Shown in pieces: positions 18,244-30,043 of a DNA stretch of 64,000 nucleotides. The notes beneath the pieces are model-generated. The model did not search any database. It was not told the origin of the DNA and saw only the letters and a list, made by a program, of their open reading frames with translations. The DNA comes from Acidiferrobacteraceae bacterium. Its GTDB lineage: Bacteria; Pseudomonadota; Gammaproteobacteria; Arenicellales; UBA868. The first letter of the stretch is position 1. Each line of letters starts with the position of its first letter. The position numbers were made by a program, and so were the translations under genes. Where the stretch lies: contig PBJL01000026.1 in the NCBI GenBank assembly GCA_002721105.1, positions 46,176 to 110,175 of the forward strand, in the 5' to 3' direction.

Positions 18244-20907
18244 CTATTTAAATAAAAGTTGTCTTACAACATAGTGTAATATTCCCCCATTTTCGTAGTA
18301 ACTCCACTCTTTTGGTGTATCGATTCTTACCTGAACTTGGAACTCTAGGACGGATTCATTATTATTTGAAACTTTGACTAATAGCTCTTTAGTGCCAATT
18401 TCTAAGCCAAAAAAGTCAAAGATTTCAGTGCCATTAATCCCATAGCTTTTTCGAGATTCTCCGGAGAGAAATTGCAATGGTATTATCCCCATGCCAACCA
18501 AATTCTGCCGGTGTATTCGTTCAAAGCTTTCAGCCAATACAGCTTTTATACCAAGTAAATATGGTCCTTTTGCGGCCCAATCACGAGAAGATCCAGTGCC
18601 ATATTCCTTTCCAGCTATTATAACTAGAGGTACATTACTTGACCTGTAGGACATCGCTGCTTCGTAGATGGTCATTTTTTTTCCTGTTGGCTGATGCTTA
18701 GTCCAGCCACCATCCGTTCCCTCTACCATTTCGTTTCGTAATCGCGTATTAGCAAAAGTCCCACGCATCATAACCTCATGATTTCCTCGACGCGAACCAT
18801 AGGAGTTAAAATTTTTTGCTGAAATCCCGTGCTCAAACAGGTAAATACCGGCTGGGCTATCTGGCCGAATGGCACCCGCTGGCGAAATATGATCAGTCGT
18901 TATGCTATCACCCAGGACAGTGAGCGCTCTTGCGCCTCGTATAGTTTTCAATAGGGGTAATTCTTTAGTGAGTTTTGAAAAATAGGGAGGCTTTCGAATG
19001 TAGGTTGAGTTTGGATCCCATTGAAAAAGTGTGGAATTATTAACATCTATTGATGACCAACGACTATCACCCCGAAAAACATTCACATATTTCTGAGTAA
19101 ATTTTTCTCTGGTAACCGTTTTTTTCATTACCATCTCAATATCTTTATTTTTTGGCCAAATATCTCGAAGATAAATTGGTTCCCCAGATTGATCGTAGCC
19201 CAATGCATCCGAATAAAAATTAATATCCGTCGTTCCCGCCAATGCATAAGCAACTACTAGTGGAGGTGATGCTAAGAAATTCATATGAACTTCAGCGTGA
19301 ACTCGCCCTTCAAAATTTCTATTTCCCGACAAAACTGAACAGACTAAAAGTTGACCTTTTTTCACTGCTGTACTAATTTCTTCAGGCAGAGGACCTGAAT
19401 TACCTATGCAAGTTGTGCATCCATACCCTACAACTGAAAAGCCAATTCTTTCAAGATAGGTCAAAAGGCCTGCGTCTTTAAGATAGTCAGTTACGACTTG
19501 CGAGCCAGGAGCCAACGAAGTCTTTACCCATGGTTTTGCTTCTAGCCCTTTCTTAATAGCGTTGGCTGCCAACAAACCAGCTCCAATCATAACACTTGGA
19601 TTCGATGTATTTGTGCAACTAGTAATTGCCGCTATCACGACCGCGCCATCTGAGATTTGGAATTTGGCACCTTGAGTTGAAATATATTCGGATACGTTCT
19701 TAATTGCTCCATTCCGGGCTGACCTCATTGATGCCCCGATAACTTCTTTTGCTTTAGATAAAAGCATTCTATCTTGCGGACGTTTTGGTCCAGCGATACT
19801 TGGGCGAACCGAACATAAGTCAAGAGTGACCACATCAGAGTATGTAGCTTCTAATGAATCGCGGTCGCGAAACATACCTTGCTTTTTTGTATAAGTTGAG
19901 ACTAAATTAATTTCTTCTTCGGACCTCCCGGTTAAACGAAGATAATCCAACGTACTTTCATCAATCGGGAACATGCCACATGTTGCTCCATATTCAGGCG
20001 CCATATTTGAGATTGTTGCTTGATCAGCGGTTGTGAGCTCATCTAAGCCATTCCCAAAGAATTCAACAAATTTTCCTACAACTCCTATCTCTCGCAACAT
20101 CTCTACAATCTGTAAAACTAAATCTGTTGCTGTTACCCCTTCGTATAATCTACCTTCGAGATGGAAACCCACAACTTCTGGTATTACCATCGTAATTGGT
20201 TGGCCTAACATTGCGGCTTCAGCTTCTATTCCACCGACACCCCATCCTAACACGCCGAGACCATTAGCCATTGTTGTATGAGAATCGGTACCTACTAGAC
20301 TATCTGGATACACCATAGTTTTTTCAGTTTTTTCAGATGTACCAACAACATTGGAAAGATACTCAAGATTAACCTGATGCACGATACCGGTTGCTGGTGG
20401 TACGACTCGAAAATTAGAAAATGCTTGCTGTCCCCAACGCAAAAATGAATATCTTTCATGATTCCGAGAAAACTCTAACTCCGCATTCTTGGCCAACGCA
20501 TTGGTAGATCCAAAATAATCTACCGTAACTGAATGATCGATCACAAGGTCAGTTCTAGATAATGGATTAATTTTTTTTGGATCTCCGCCCAGTGATACCA
20601 GAGCCTCTCTCATAGCCGCCATGTCTACAATGGCAGGAACCCCGGTGAAGTCTTGCATAAGCACTCTCGCTGGAGTGAAAGCTATTTCTCTATTTTTCTT
20701 AGCAAAGTGATCCCAATTGGTTAAATCACAAATATCCTGACGTGTAACATTACTGTTATCCTCATTACGCAATAAATTTTCTAGCAGAATCTTTATCGAG
20801 TAAGGCATGCGTCCAAGATCAGACATTGGTAATAAGTGATCTAATGCATGGTATTGGTACTGTAAGGCTCCGATATTTAGTGTGGTTTTCGTCTTAAAAC
20901 TATTCAT
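18244..20907 (-). CDS. acnA: Aconitate hydratase AcnA
   Basis: An 887-residue 4Fe-4S enzyme isomerising citrate to isocitrate in the TCA cycle. The three cluster cysteines are visible in AITSCTNTSNP and GYGCTTCIGNSG; the SLVGTDSHTTMANGLGVLGWGVGGIEAEA-type active-site block and the C-terminal swivelling domain (YGTGSSRDWAAKGP) are intact. This is the AcnA/IRP1 class, not AcnB. I chose the ATG at 20907, with GGAAG 11 bases upstream; a GTG at 20919 overlaps that site and would add four residues. It converges with the conserved hypothetical gene and starts 135 bases from the end of ligA. Confidence 0.96.
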   Translation of the reverse strand: MNSFKTKTTLNIGALQYQYHALDHLLPMSDLGRMPYSIKILLENLLRNEDNSNVTRQDICDLTNWDHFAKKNREIAFTPARVLMQDFTGVPAIVDMAAMREALVSLGGDPKKINPLSRTDLVIDHSVTVDYFGSTNALAKNAELEFSRNHERYSFLRWGQQAFSNFRVVPPATGIVHQVNLEYLSNVVGTSEKTEKTMVYPDSLVGTDSHTTMANGLGVLGWGVGGIEAEAAMLGQPITMVIPEVVGFHLEGRLYEGVTATDLVLQIVEMLREIGVVGKFVEFFGNGLDELTTADQATISNMAPEYGATCGMFPIDESTLDYLRLTGRSEEEINLVSTYTKKQGMFRDRDSLEATYSDVVTLDLCSVRPSIAGPKRPQDRMLLSKAKEVIGASMRSARNGAIKNVSEYISTQGAKFQISDGAVVIAAITSCTNTSNPSVMIGAGLLAANAIKKGLEAKPWVKTSLAPGSQVVTDYLKDAGLLTYLERIGFSVVGYGCTTCIGNSGPLPEEISTAVKKGQLLVCSVLSGNRNFEGRVHAEVHMNFLASPPLVVAYALAGTTDINFYSDALGYDQSGEPIYLRDIWPKNKDIEMVMKKTVTREKFTQKYVNVFRGDSRWSSIDVNNSTLFQWDPNSTYIRKPPYFSKLTKELPLLKTIRGARALTVLGDSITTDHISPAGAIRPDSPAGIYLFEHGISAKNFNSYGSRRGNHEVMMRGTFANTRLRNEMVEGTDGGWTKHQPTGKKMTIYEAAMSYRSSNVPLVIIAGKEYGTGSSRDWAAKGPYLLGIKAVLAESFERIHRQNLVGMGIIPLQFLSGESRKSYGINGTEIFDFFGLEIGTKELLVKVSNNNESVLEFQVQVRIDTPKEWSYYENGGILHYVVRQLLFK

Positions 20908-21042
20908 ATTTTGTGTCACTTCCGATATTCACCTGCTCAAATTTAATTAACTAACCAGACTAACCATTAAAACCAGATAATTAAGAGATGATTTCTGTTT
21001 TGAAATTTTCTGCCGCATCATAACCTTTTATATTCTATTCAC

Positions 21043-23067
<2,025 letters not shown>

Positions 23068-23097
23068 CTAAGTATCGCCTCTTTATATAACCTTAAT

Positions 23098-24255
23098 TCA
23101 GAATAATCGTAATGCTGCTTCCGATCCTGGAAGTATACCAACTCGATGAAAAACATCGGTAATTGTTATTACCTGTTGACGAATTTTTTCCATTTCATGT
23201 GTATCGATATCAGCACCATCAGGAGTCTGCATCGTCCCTGACAATTCTAATGACATAAATTGAGCTACAGAATACATCTTCTCTAATGCGTCGATTGGCT
23301 GTGACACCAGAGGCACGCTCATAAATAAAAAAAGACCGGTTGTAGAAAAATCCTCCAATTTTTCAATCGGCAATACACCTGGCTCAAATTGGTTTGCCAT
23401 AGTGAACCAAATTTCATTTGTTTCTGGATCTAACAATCGGAGCATTCCTATGTTATCGACTGTCATATGCGAAATAGCTGCTAATCTATTGAGGTCTTTT
23501 CCGAGGAATTGCTGTCCTTTACCTGCAACGATATTAAAAATTACCAAAACATCATATTGTTTACAAAATTTATCTAACAACTTGGCTTCATCAAGGGCGT
23601 CCTCAGTAGTCATATCAAATTGAAGTTTGCGATTCAATTGCTCTGATAATTCATAAACCAAATTATTTGTGCGAGTCAATTCAGATTCACTTATCGCGCC
23701 ATTTTTATCTACGATCTGGGCGCTAACTATCAAATCATAAAAACGATCTGAAGGTCCGCTGTCTTCGAGGTCAACCCACTCGTTTCCTGGGTAAATTAGT
23801 CCATGAATTCTGTGAGGATGGATTAAATCTACTTCGTGAGTACGATAAATAGCTAGTACATCATGAGATTGCGCTAATTCTGGCCCCGACAACCTTGCCC
23901 AATAGTCTAATTTTAATATTCGCTGAAATTCCTTATTAATCTTCCTCGTATAAGCTCTGTGTTGACGAAGATTAATAGGTCTTTGGGCCTTTTTATCCTC
24001 CGGAGCATCCGGTAATTTGTTGGGATCAGGGTCTAAACGAAAATCAATCGCCGATATCAAGGCTGATTTAAGTCCGCCTGAAAAAAACATCCTTGGTAGT
24101 CTAATCCAAGATTTCAGCGTGTTTAAGAAAGTAATGGGTATTCTAAAACTCACCACTCTACTAAATAAATGCCCTCGTTGGTTGCTATATGAAAAAATCA
24201 CTACTATTACAATTGCTACTGCACCCAAAACAATTAACGCTAACTGCAAACTCAT
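23098..24255 (-). CDS. zipA: Cell division protein ZipA
   Basis: A 385-residue membrane-anchored FtsZ-tethering protein. The N-terminal segment (LALIVLGAVAIVIVVIFSY) is the membrane anchor. A basic linker follows, shorter in Pro/Gln-rich sequence than in E. coli. The C-terminal 140 residues form the ZipA FtsZ-binding domain (FNIVAGKGQQFLG, GLFLFMSVPLV, QVITITDVFHRVG). The domain is restricted to gammaproteobacteria, which supports the taxonomic call. The start codon overlaps the smc stop codon by one base, implying coupled translation. Confidence 0.9.
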   Translation of the reverse strand: MSLQLALIVLGAVAIVIVVIFSYSNQRGHLFSRVVSFRIPITFLNTLKSWIRLPRMFFSGGLKSALISAIDFRLDPDPNKLPDAPEDKKAQRPINLRQHRAYTRKINKEFQRILKLDYWARLSGPELAQSHDVLAIYRTHEVDLIHPHRIHGLIYPGNEWVDLEDSGPSDRFYDLIVSAQIVDKNGAISESELTRTNNLVYELSEQLNRKLQFDMTTEDALDEAKLLDKFCKQYDVLVIFNIVAGKGQQFLGKDLNRLAAISHMTVDNIGMLRLLDPETNEIWFTMANQFEPGVLPIEKLEDFSTTGLFLFMSVPLVSQPIDALEKMYSVAQFMSLELSGTMQTPDGADIDTHEMEKIRQQVITITDVFHRVGILPGSEAALRLF

Positions 24256-27200
24256 TAGATTCCAGCCATACTTACAGCTTCGTCAACATTTACGGAAACA
24301 ATAGCTGACGCTCCTGGTTCACCCATAGTGACTCCTAGTAACACATCAGCAGATTCCATGGTAATTTTATTATGTGTGATCACGATTAATTGAGTTCGAG
24401 ATGCAAGTGTCTTTAGTGTATCGCAGTAACGCTCTACATTGGAATCGTCCAAAGGTGCATCGACCTCATCAAGAACACAAAATGGCGCTGGGTTAAGCCG
24501 AAATAGTGCGAAAAGTAATGCGACAGCAGTCAATGCCTTCTCTCCTCCCGATAAAAGATGGATCGTACTATTTCTTTTTCCGGGAGGCTGAGCCATAACG
24601 GTAACACCAGATTTCAATAAATCAGTGTCAGTGAGCTGCAAAATCGCTTTCCCCCCCCCAAAAAGTTTTGGGAAAAACTCACCAAATCCTTCATTCAGCA
24701 AATCGAAAGTAGACTTAAATGTGTCTCTAGTTTCTCGATCAATTTTTTTAATTACTTCTTCAAGTGTGGATAGCGCCTCTAATAAATCATTATGTTGTTG
24801 ATCAAGATCATCCTTCCTTTTTGATTGTTCATCAAATTCTTCTATTGCAACTAAATTTACTGGTCCGATTTGTTGTATTTTTGAAGCCAAACTTTCAGCT
24901 TTCTCTACCCACTGCGCCTCACTAGCCTCATTTGGGAGATTTTTAATAATTTCTTCGAGTGAATAGTCAGTAGTTTTGATTTGATCATTGATGGATTCCA
25001 GACGAACTGACTGTTCTTTCTCCATTAATCTTTGATTATCTAATGATTCACGAACAACTACTAACTCCTGCTCGCACTCAGACAACTTTGTTCGTTCCAG
25101 ACGGATAGCTTCTTCTATGTCGGAGTAATTTTGTCGTGATCTAGAGAACTCAACCTCAGTTATATCCTTCTCAGCCAATAATTCCTCGAGCTTTTGATTT
25201 AAATTAATCTCAGGCTTTTCATCTCCAGCCAACGCTTCCTCCAACTGTTTTTGCCGCTCATCAAATCTTTGCGACTGGACTACCAACCTTTCAATATTTG
25301 AACGTATCGACGCCACCGATACATGTAGTCTTTGTAGATCTAGCTCTCCAACATGTAGTTCATCACGGCGACTATGCGCCACCTCACGCCTCTTGGTAAG
25401 TTCTTCAGTTAAGTCGTCTCGCTTTTTCAACAAAGATTGACGACTTTTTTCCAATAATCCTGTTTCATCTTCAGCTAACTCCAAATTTCTTCGTGCATCA
25501 TTCAATTGTACGTCGACATCAGTAAGCTCTTGCATGAGTTCATCACTTTCCAGTCGTAATTGATTTGAGCGCGCACGAATCTGAGACGCCCTGGCTTGTT
25601 TTGTAACAAGCAATTGACGTGATCCTAAGAGTGATTCCTGTATCTCTTCGATTTTCTTTTTTTCATCCCCTTGTCTAATTTCAGCTAAATTAAACTCTTT
25701 CTCTAAAATATCTCGTTGTTGTTCAAAGCTATTTACCTCTAACTCATAGTTACTTTTTTTTACCTCTAACTGATTTATTTCCTCACCTCTTGATAAGATC
25801 CCACCATGCAGATTCGGTGCATTGCGTGCATACACCCAATTCCTCCCAATAACGATACCAGACCGTGTCACAACACACTCATTCTGCTTTAACTTTTCAC
25901 GAGAAACAAATGCTTCCTCAAGAGTATCTGCAACAAAAACTCCCGCTAACCAGGGACTTAAATCGTATCTTGGGCTATGCAGACGGCTCAATAACATGTC
26001 ATCAGTAACGTCCTTGGTTGCCTGACTGCTAGCCTCAATAAGAAACAAATTCATGCCTGGTAGTCCATGATCAGTAGAAAAAACCCTATCAATCTGTCCT
26101 ACGCCTAAGCCGGCCAAACGATCACTCAATACTGCATCAGCCGCCCTTTCCCAACCCGACTCTACTTCTACTTCATCAGCTAAACGTGGTGCTTTGGATA
26201 ACCCACGTGAGTGAAACCAATCTTGAGATTTTTTATCATCGGCATCAAACGCCGCAGTTTGCATATCAACTAAAGAGGCTAATCGACCATTAATTTCATG
26301 TAATAGGCGACGTCGATCATCTAATTGACTCTTAACTTGCTCAGATTTATTTCGAATCGAATCAATTTTGTTAGCCTCGACTTCTAGTCTCTTATGGCTA
26401 TCAGCTAAAATTCGATCATGCTCTGATATTGTTGCCCGTACAGCGTCAATATCTATAGATTCTTCTTCTTGCAAAATAGTCTCGTCTTCCTCATCTAGGC
26501 GCGCAAGCCGTTGTTGCAAACTCGTATCCCTGGAATCGAGCTGCTCTATCTTACTTCGCTCTAATTCTTTCTGCTGAACAGGTACCGAAGCACGACGACT
26601 AAACTCTTCCCACGCATCTTGCCACCTCTCCAGATCAATTTCCCTAGCCACAAGCTGTTCCTCTGCATCCATCAAAGCTTCCTTACGGGTTGATTGAGAC
26701 TCAATAAGTTCTGCTAACTCATACTCTATTTTATTTAGTGAAGAATTATCTTCCTCTTTTTGTTTGAATAATTCTGATAATGACTCTTTCAGGCGTTCAA
26801 GCTCGCCAAGCTGTTGGTGCTGCGTTTCACGGGAATGCTCGATACTCTGCTCAATGGTTGCAATATCTGCCCCAAGAGCATAAATTTTTCCCTGCATTTG
26901 GCTCACTGTTGCTTGAGCAGACAATTGTCGGCTAAGTATTTCCTCTAAACTACTTTCGATAATACGTTGTTTGGAAATAATCGAGTCATGACTTACTTGT
27001 GCATCTGCAGTATATTTTTTTTGTTGATTAACCAAATCTTCCTGCATTCGATGCTTTAACGCTAGTAATTCTGCATTAACGTTTTCCTCTTCAACCTTTA
27101 GACGTTGATAACGACGAGCTGCCTGTGATTGACGCTGCAATCTTCGAATGTGATCACCTAATTCGCTTCGAATATCTTCGAGCCTGGCCAAGTTTTCACG

Positions 27201-27761
27201 AGTGTGACGCATCCGAGTCTCAGTCTCTCGCCTTCGATCTTTATATAACGAAACACCGGCAGCCTCCTCAACAAAAATACGTAGGTCATCTGGGCGTGCT
27301 TCGACTATACGGCTCACCATTCCTTGCTCAATAATCGAATATGATCGATGCCCCAGTCCGGTTCCGCGGAACATATCGGTGATATCTCGGCGTCTACATT
27401 TTGTATTATTTATTAGGTACTGAGAAACGCCATCTCTGGTCAAAGTTCTTTTGATAGATATTTCAGAAAAAGAGGAATAAGCGCCGGGCGATCGTCCTTG
27501 ACTATTGTCAAAAATTAATTCTACCGATGCTCGGCCAACGGGTTTTCGTAAGTCAGTACCATTAAATATGACATCTGTCATATTGTCACCACGGAGATTT
27601 CGAGCGGAAGATTCTCCCATAACCCACCTCACAGCATCTATGACATTAGATTTTCCACATCCGTTAGGCCCTATAATCCCGACTAGATTCCCGCTAATCA
27701 GGATGGTTGTAGGATCAACAAATGACTTAAATCCGGACAATTGTATTTTAAATAGGCGCAT
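24255..27761 (-). CDS. smc: Chromosome segregation protein SMC
   Basis: A 1168-residue structural-maintenance-of-chromosomes ATPase. The head Walker A (GPNGCGKSNV) is near residue 35 and is followed by an intact DAVRWVMGE segment. Two long coiled-coil arms flank a hinge at about residues 500-650, and the C-terminal head carries the signature LSGGEKALTAVAL and Walker B FCVLDEVDAPLDD. All parts are full length. It is present instead of, or in addition to, MukB, which fits non-enterobacterial gammaproteobacteria. First gene of smc-zipA-ligA; its 5' side opens on a 390-base divergent spacer shared with dksA. Confidence 0.96.
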   Translation of the reverse strand: MRLFKIQLSGFKSFVDPTTILISGNLVGIIGPNGCGKSNVIDAVRWVMGESSARNLRGDNMTDVIFNGTDLRKPVGRASVELIFDNSQGRSPGAYSSFSEISIKRTLTRDGVSQYLINNTKCRRRDITDMFRGTGLGHRSYSIIEQGMVSRIVEARPDDLRIFVEEAAGVSLYKDRRRETETRMRHTRENLARLEDIRSELGDHIRRLQRQSQAARRYQRLKVEEENVNAELLALKHRMQEDLVNQQKKYTADAQVSHDSIISKQRIIESSLEEILSRQLSAQATVSQMQGKIYALGADIATIEQSIEHSRETQHQQLGELERLKESLSELFKQKEEDNSSLNKIEYELAELIESQSTRKEALMDAEEQLVAREIDLERWQDAWEEFSRRASVPVQQKELERSKIEQLDSRDTSLQQRLARLDEEDETILQEEESIDIDAVRATISEHDRILADSHKRLEVEANKIDSIRNKSEQVKSQLDDRRRLLHEINGRLASLVDMQTAAFDADDKKSQDWFHSRGLSKAPRLADEVEVESGWERAADAVLSDRLAGLGVGQIDRVFSTDHGLPGMNLFLIEASSQATKDVTDDMLLSRLHSPRYDLSPWLAGVFVADTLEEAFVSREKLKQNECVVTRSGIVIGRNWVYARNAPNLHGGILSRGEEINQLEVKKSNYELEVNSFEQQRDILEKEFNLAEIRQGDEKKKIEEIQESLLGSRQLLVTKQARASQIRARSNQLRLESDELMQELTDVDVQLNDARRNLELAEDETGLLEKSRQSLLKKRDDLTEELTKRREVAHSRRDELHVGELDLQRLHVSVASIRSNIERLVVQSQRFDERQKQLEEALAGDEKPEINLNQKLEELLAEKDITEVEFSRSRQNYSDIEEAIRLERTKLSECEQELVVVRESLDNQRLMEKEQSVRLESINDQIKTTDYSLEEIIKNLPNEASEAQWVEKAESLASKIQQIGPVNLVAIEEFDEQSKRKDDLDQQHNDLLEALSTLEEVIKKIDRETRDTFKSTFDLLNEGFGEFFPKLFGGGKAILQLTDTDLLKSGVTVMAQPPGKRNSTIHLLSGGEKALTAVALLFALFRLNPAPFCVLDEVDAPLDDSNVERYCDTLKTLASRTQLIVITHNKITMESADVLLGVTMGEPGASAIVSVNVDEAVSMAGI

Positions 27762-28151
27762 AACTTGCTAGCAACGTTTCGAACCTATTAATTTAAGACA
27801 AAGATTTTTGAAGATTTATTCATCTGGCACTAACTACGCTTTTAGGTCGAAGAAGACAAAACAGTTTGTGATCAAGGTAATGTGATAAGCAATCCATTAT
27901 ACAATATGCTAACTCGATTTTAACGTCGAAGTGCCGTTAATAAAGGCCATCAACTATGGCATATTCACCCAATAAAAAGGCTAGTTTTGCAGTTGTGAGG
28001 TATGTTAAACGAAAAAACTCTGTAACTAATGTGATGATTAGCTAAAGCCCATAATAAAACAAGTTGCGTTGTGTTTTTTAGTCTGGTATAACGCGCTACT
28101 GTCAATTTTATTAACTATCTAATTGACCGACTAAAATCTAGGTACCGATCT
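27762..28151. other. Gene-free divergent spacer smc / dksA
   Basis: A 390-base AT-rich spacer that should contain the promoters of smc and dksA. I see no credible gene. The best promoter candidate, for dksA, is listed separately; no clear one was seen for smc. Confidence 0.5.
28064..28092 (+). promoter_or_regulatory. Candidate sigma-70 promoter of dksA
   Basis: A -35-like TTGCGT at 28064-28069 and a -10-like TATAAC at 28087-28092 are separated by 17 bases. A GCGC discriminator follows at once, a composition associated with stringent-response control in E. coli. The match is by eye; the 60 bases from here to the dksA start would be the leader. Confidence 0.45.
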
Positions 28152-28589
28152 ATGGCATCAGCAAAGCAAACAACTAAAAATACCATTCATGGAGTGAAGC
28201 CTTACCGTCAAAAACGTGGCGAAAAATACATGAATAAGACACAACAGGAGCATTTTCGTACGATTCTCCGAGCGTGGCGTAATGAACTAATCGATGATAC
28301 TGACAAAACTGTGCTTTCGATGCAGGACGAAACTATCAATCTTCCTGATCCTAATGATAGAGCCACCCAGGAAACTGATCGCTCCCTAGAATTAAGAACT
28401 CGGGACCGAGAACGGAAATTGATTAAAAAAATCGAAGATTCGATAAGTACGATCGATGTGGGCGATTATGGATACTGTGAAGCTTGCGGTGTGGAGATAG
28501 GAATAAAACGATTAGAGGCAAGACCAACCGCATCACTATGTATAGACTGCAAGGCATTAGACGAAATTAGAGAAAAACAACATGTCTAA
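28152..28589 (+). CDS. dksA: RNA polymerase-binding transcription factor DksA
   Basis: A 145-residue ppGpp cofactor that enters the RNA polymerase secondary channel. The coiled coil runs from MNKTQQEHF to about residue 105; its tip ([11 protein letters not shown]) keeps the two aspartates and the alanine known to matter in E. coli DksA. The zinc finger has CEAC and CIDC pairs. The start at 28152 rather than the internal Met at residue 27 is favoured because the [15 protein letters not shown] segment aligns with the E. coli N-terminal region. A candidate promoter lies at 28064-28092. Confidence 0.95.
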   Translation: MASAKQTTKNTIHGVKPYRQKRGEKYMNKTQQEHFRTILRAWRNELIDDTDKTVLSMQDETINLPDPNDRATQETDRSLELRTRDRERKLIKKIEDSISTIDVGDYGYCEACGVEIGIKRLEARPTASLCIDCKALDEIREKQHV

Positions 28590-28687
28590 TTATTCCAATT
28601 TGCCACTGTTATTATGCGATAACACTGTCAATTAATCGTTTGTCACTACACTGGTCGGCAAACAAAACTCAGACGGGAAAAGTTTTT

Positions 28688-30034
28688 ATGTTTGACTTAG
28701 TAATTCAAAATGCAAATGTGCTACAGCCTGATGGAACTACCGCATTTACCGACATCGGTTGCAAAAACGGAAAAATAGAACGAGTAACACCAGAGATCAC
28801 AGTTGATGCAAATGAGATCCTAGACGCAAAAGGGCATGTTCTGCTGCCAGGTGTTATCGACCCCCAAGTACACTTTCGGGAACCTGGGGCTACTCAAAAA
28901 GAAAATCTAGCTTCCGGTTCACGAGCAGCAGTTCGAGGAGGAGTGACTAGTTACCTCGAGATGCCAAATTGTACACCGCCAACTATAGATCAGATTCAAC
29001 TAGACTGGAAGATAGCTCGCGCAACTGAATCTTCCGTGGCGAATTTCGGTTTTTTCATTGGTGCATCAAAAAACAACATTGAGGCACTGACTACAACAAG
29101 CCCAGTTTGTGGCATCAAAGTGTTCATGGGTTCAAGCACTGGCAATCTACTAGTAGACGACATGGAATCACTTGATGCAATTTTTTCGTCTGGCGAACGA
29201 TTGATTGCAGTTCATGCAGAAGATGAAAACCGTATACAAAATCGGACAAATATGTTCCTAGGAAGGACAAACAGAAGCCAAAAGGTTCTTCCTTATGACA
29301 TACATTCGCAAATTCGAGATCCCGAAACAGCTTTAATTGCTACCAAACGCGCAGTTACATTGTCAGAAAAATATGGTCGACGTTTGCATGTATTACATCT
29401 TTCTACATCTGAAGAAATTAACTTTCTTAGAAATAACAAGCCAACTCAAGTTAGTTGTGAGGTAGTTCCTAATCATCTATTTTTATCGATAGATGATTAT
29501 GAGACACTGGGATCTCACGCACAAATGAATCCTCCAATTCGTGAAAGAAGTAATGCTGATCATTTGTGGGAAGGACTCCATGATGGCCTAATTGATATTA
29601 TTGCAACGGATCATGCGCCACATACTATTGAAGAAAAGGCAAAACCCTATCCACTTTCACCCTCTGGTACACCGGGTGTCGAAACTTCTCTACCGTTAAT
29701 GCTAACAGAAGTAAAAAAAGGTAGGTGCACGTTAGCGCAGATCCAAGAATGGATGAGCATAGGTCCAGCTCGACTATATGGCATACCTAATAAAGGTTAT
29801 ATTGCTGAAGGATATGATGCAGACCTAGTTTTAGTTGATTTAGAAGACTATCGGCCTGTTATTAACGAAGAGATATTCAGTCGTGCTAGATGGAGCCCTT
29901 TTCATGGACGACAGCTGACAGGATGGCCGCTCTGTACCATCGTAAATGGCTGTATTGTCTTTGACAATGGGGATATTCGACCTGGAATTTATGGTCGCCC
30001 ATTGAATTTCACAAAAAAATATAGTCGCGCTTAA
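28688..30034 (+). CDS. pyrC: Dihydroorotase
   Basis: A 448-residue amidohydrolase of the long (class I-like) dihydroorotase type, closing carbamoyl-aspartate to dihydroorotate in pyrimidine synthesis. Seen motifs: DPQVHFREPG, GGVTSYLEMPN, KVFMGSSTG, HVLHLST and ATDHAPH. The first metal-ligand position of the usual HxH pair is Gln (DPQVHF), a variant that also occurs, as I recall it, in proteobacterial dihydroorotases of the QVHFREPG type, so it need not mean loss of activity. The start was set at the ATG at 28688, with GGGAAAAG upstream; the frame is open 16 codons further up. It is followed after 9 bases by the YheT-type hydrolase. Confidence 0.88.
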   Translation: MFDLVIQNANVLQPDGTTAFTDIGCKNGKIERVTPEITVDANEILDAKGHVLLPGVIDPQVHFREPGATQKENLASGSRAAVRGGVTSYLEMPNCTPPTIDQIQLDWKIARATESSVANFGFFIGASKNNIEALTTTSPVCGIKVFMGSSTGNLLVDDMESLDAIFSSGERLIAVHAEDENRIQNRTNMFLGRTNRSQKVLPYDIHSQIRDPETALIATKRAVTLSEKYGRRLHVLHLSTSEEINFLRNNKPTQVSCEVVPNHLFLSIDDYETLGSHAQMNPPIRERSNADHLWEGLHDGLIDIIATDHAPHTIEEKAKPYPLSPSGTPGVETSLPLMLTEVKKGRCTLAQIQEWMSIGPARLYGIPNKGYIAEGYDADLVLVDLEDYRPVINEEIFSRARWSPFHGRQLTGWPLCTIVNGCIVFDNGDIRPGIYGRPLNFTKKYSRA

Positions 30035-30043
30035 TCTTTAGTC

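Noticed and set aside
27956..28045. 29-codon frame in the smc/dksA spacer
   Set aside because: No ribosome site and no recognisable feature; it would lie upstream of the likely dksA promoter.
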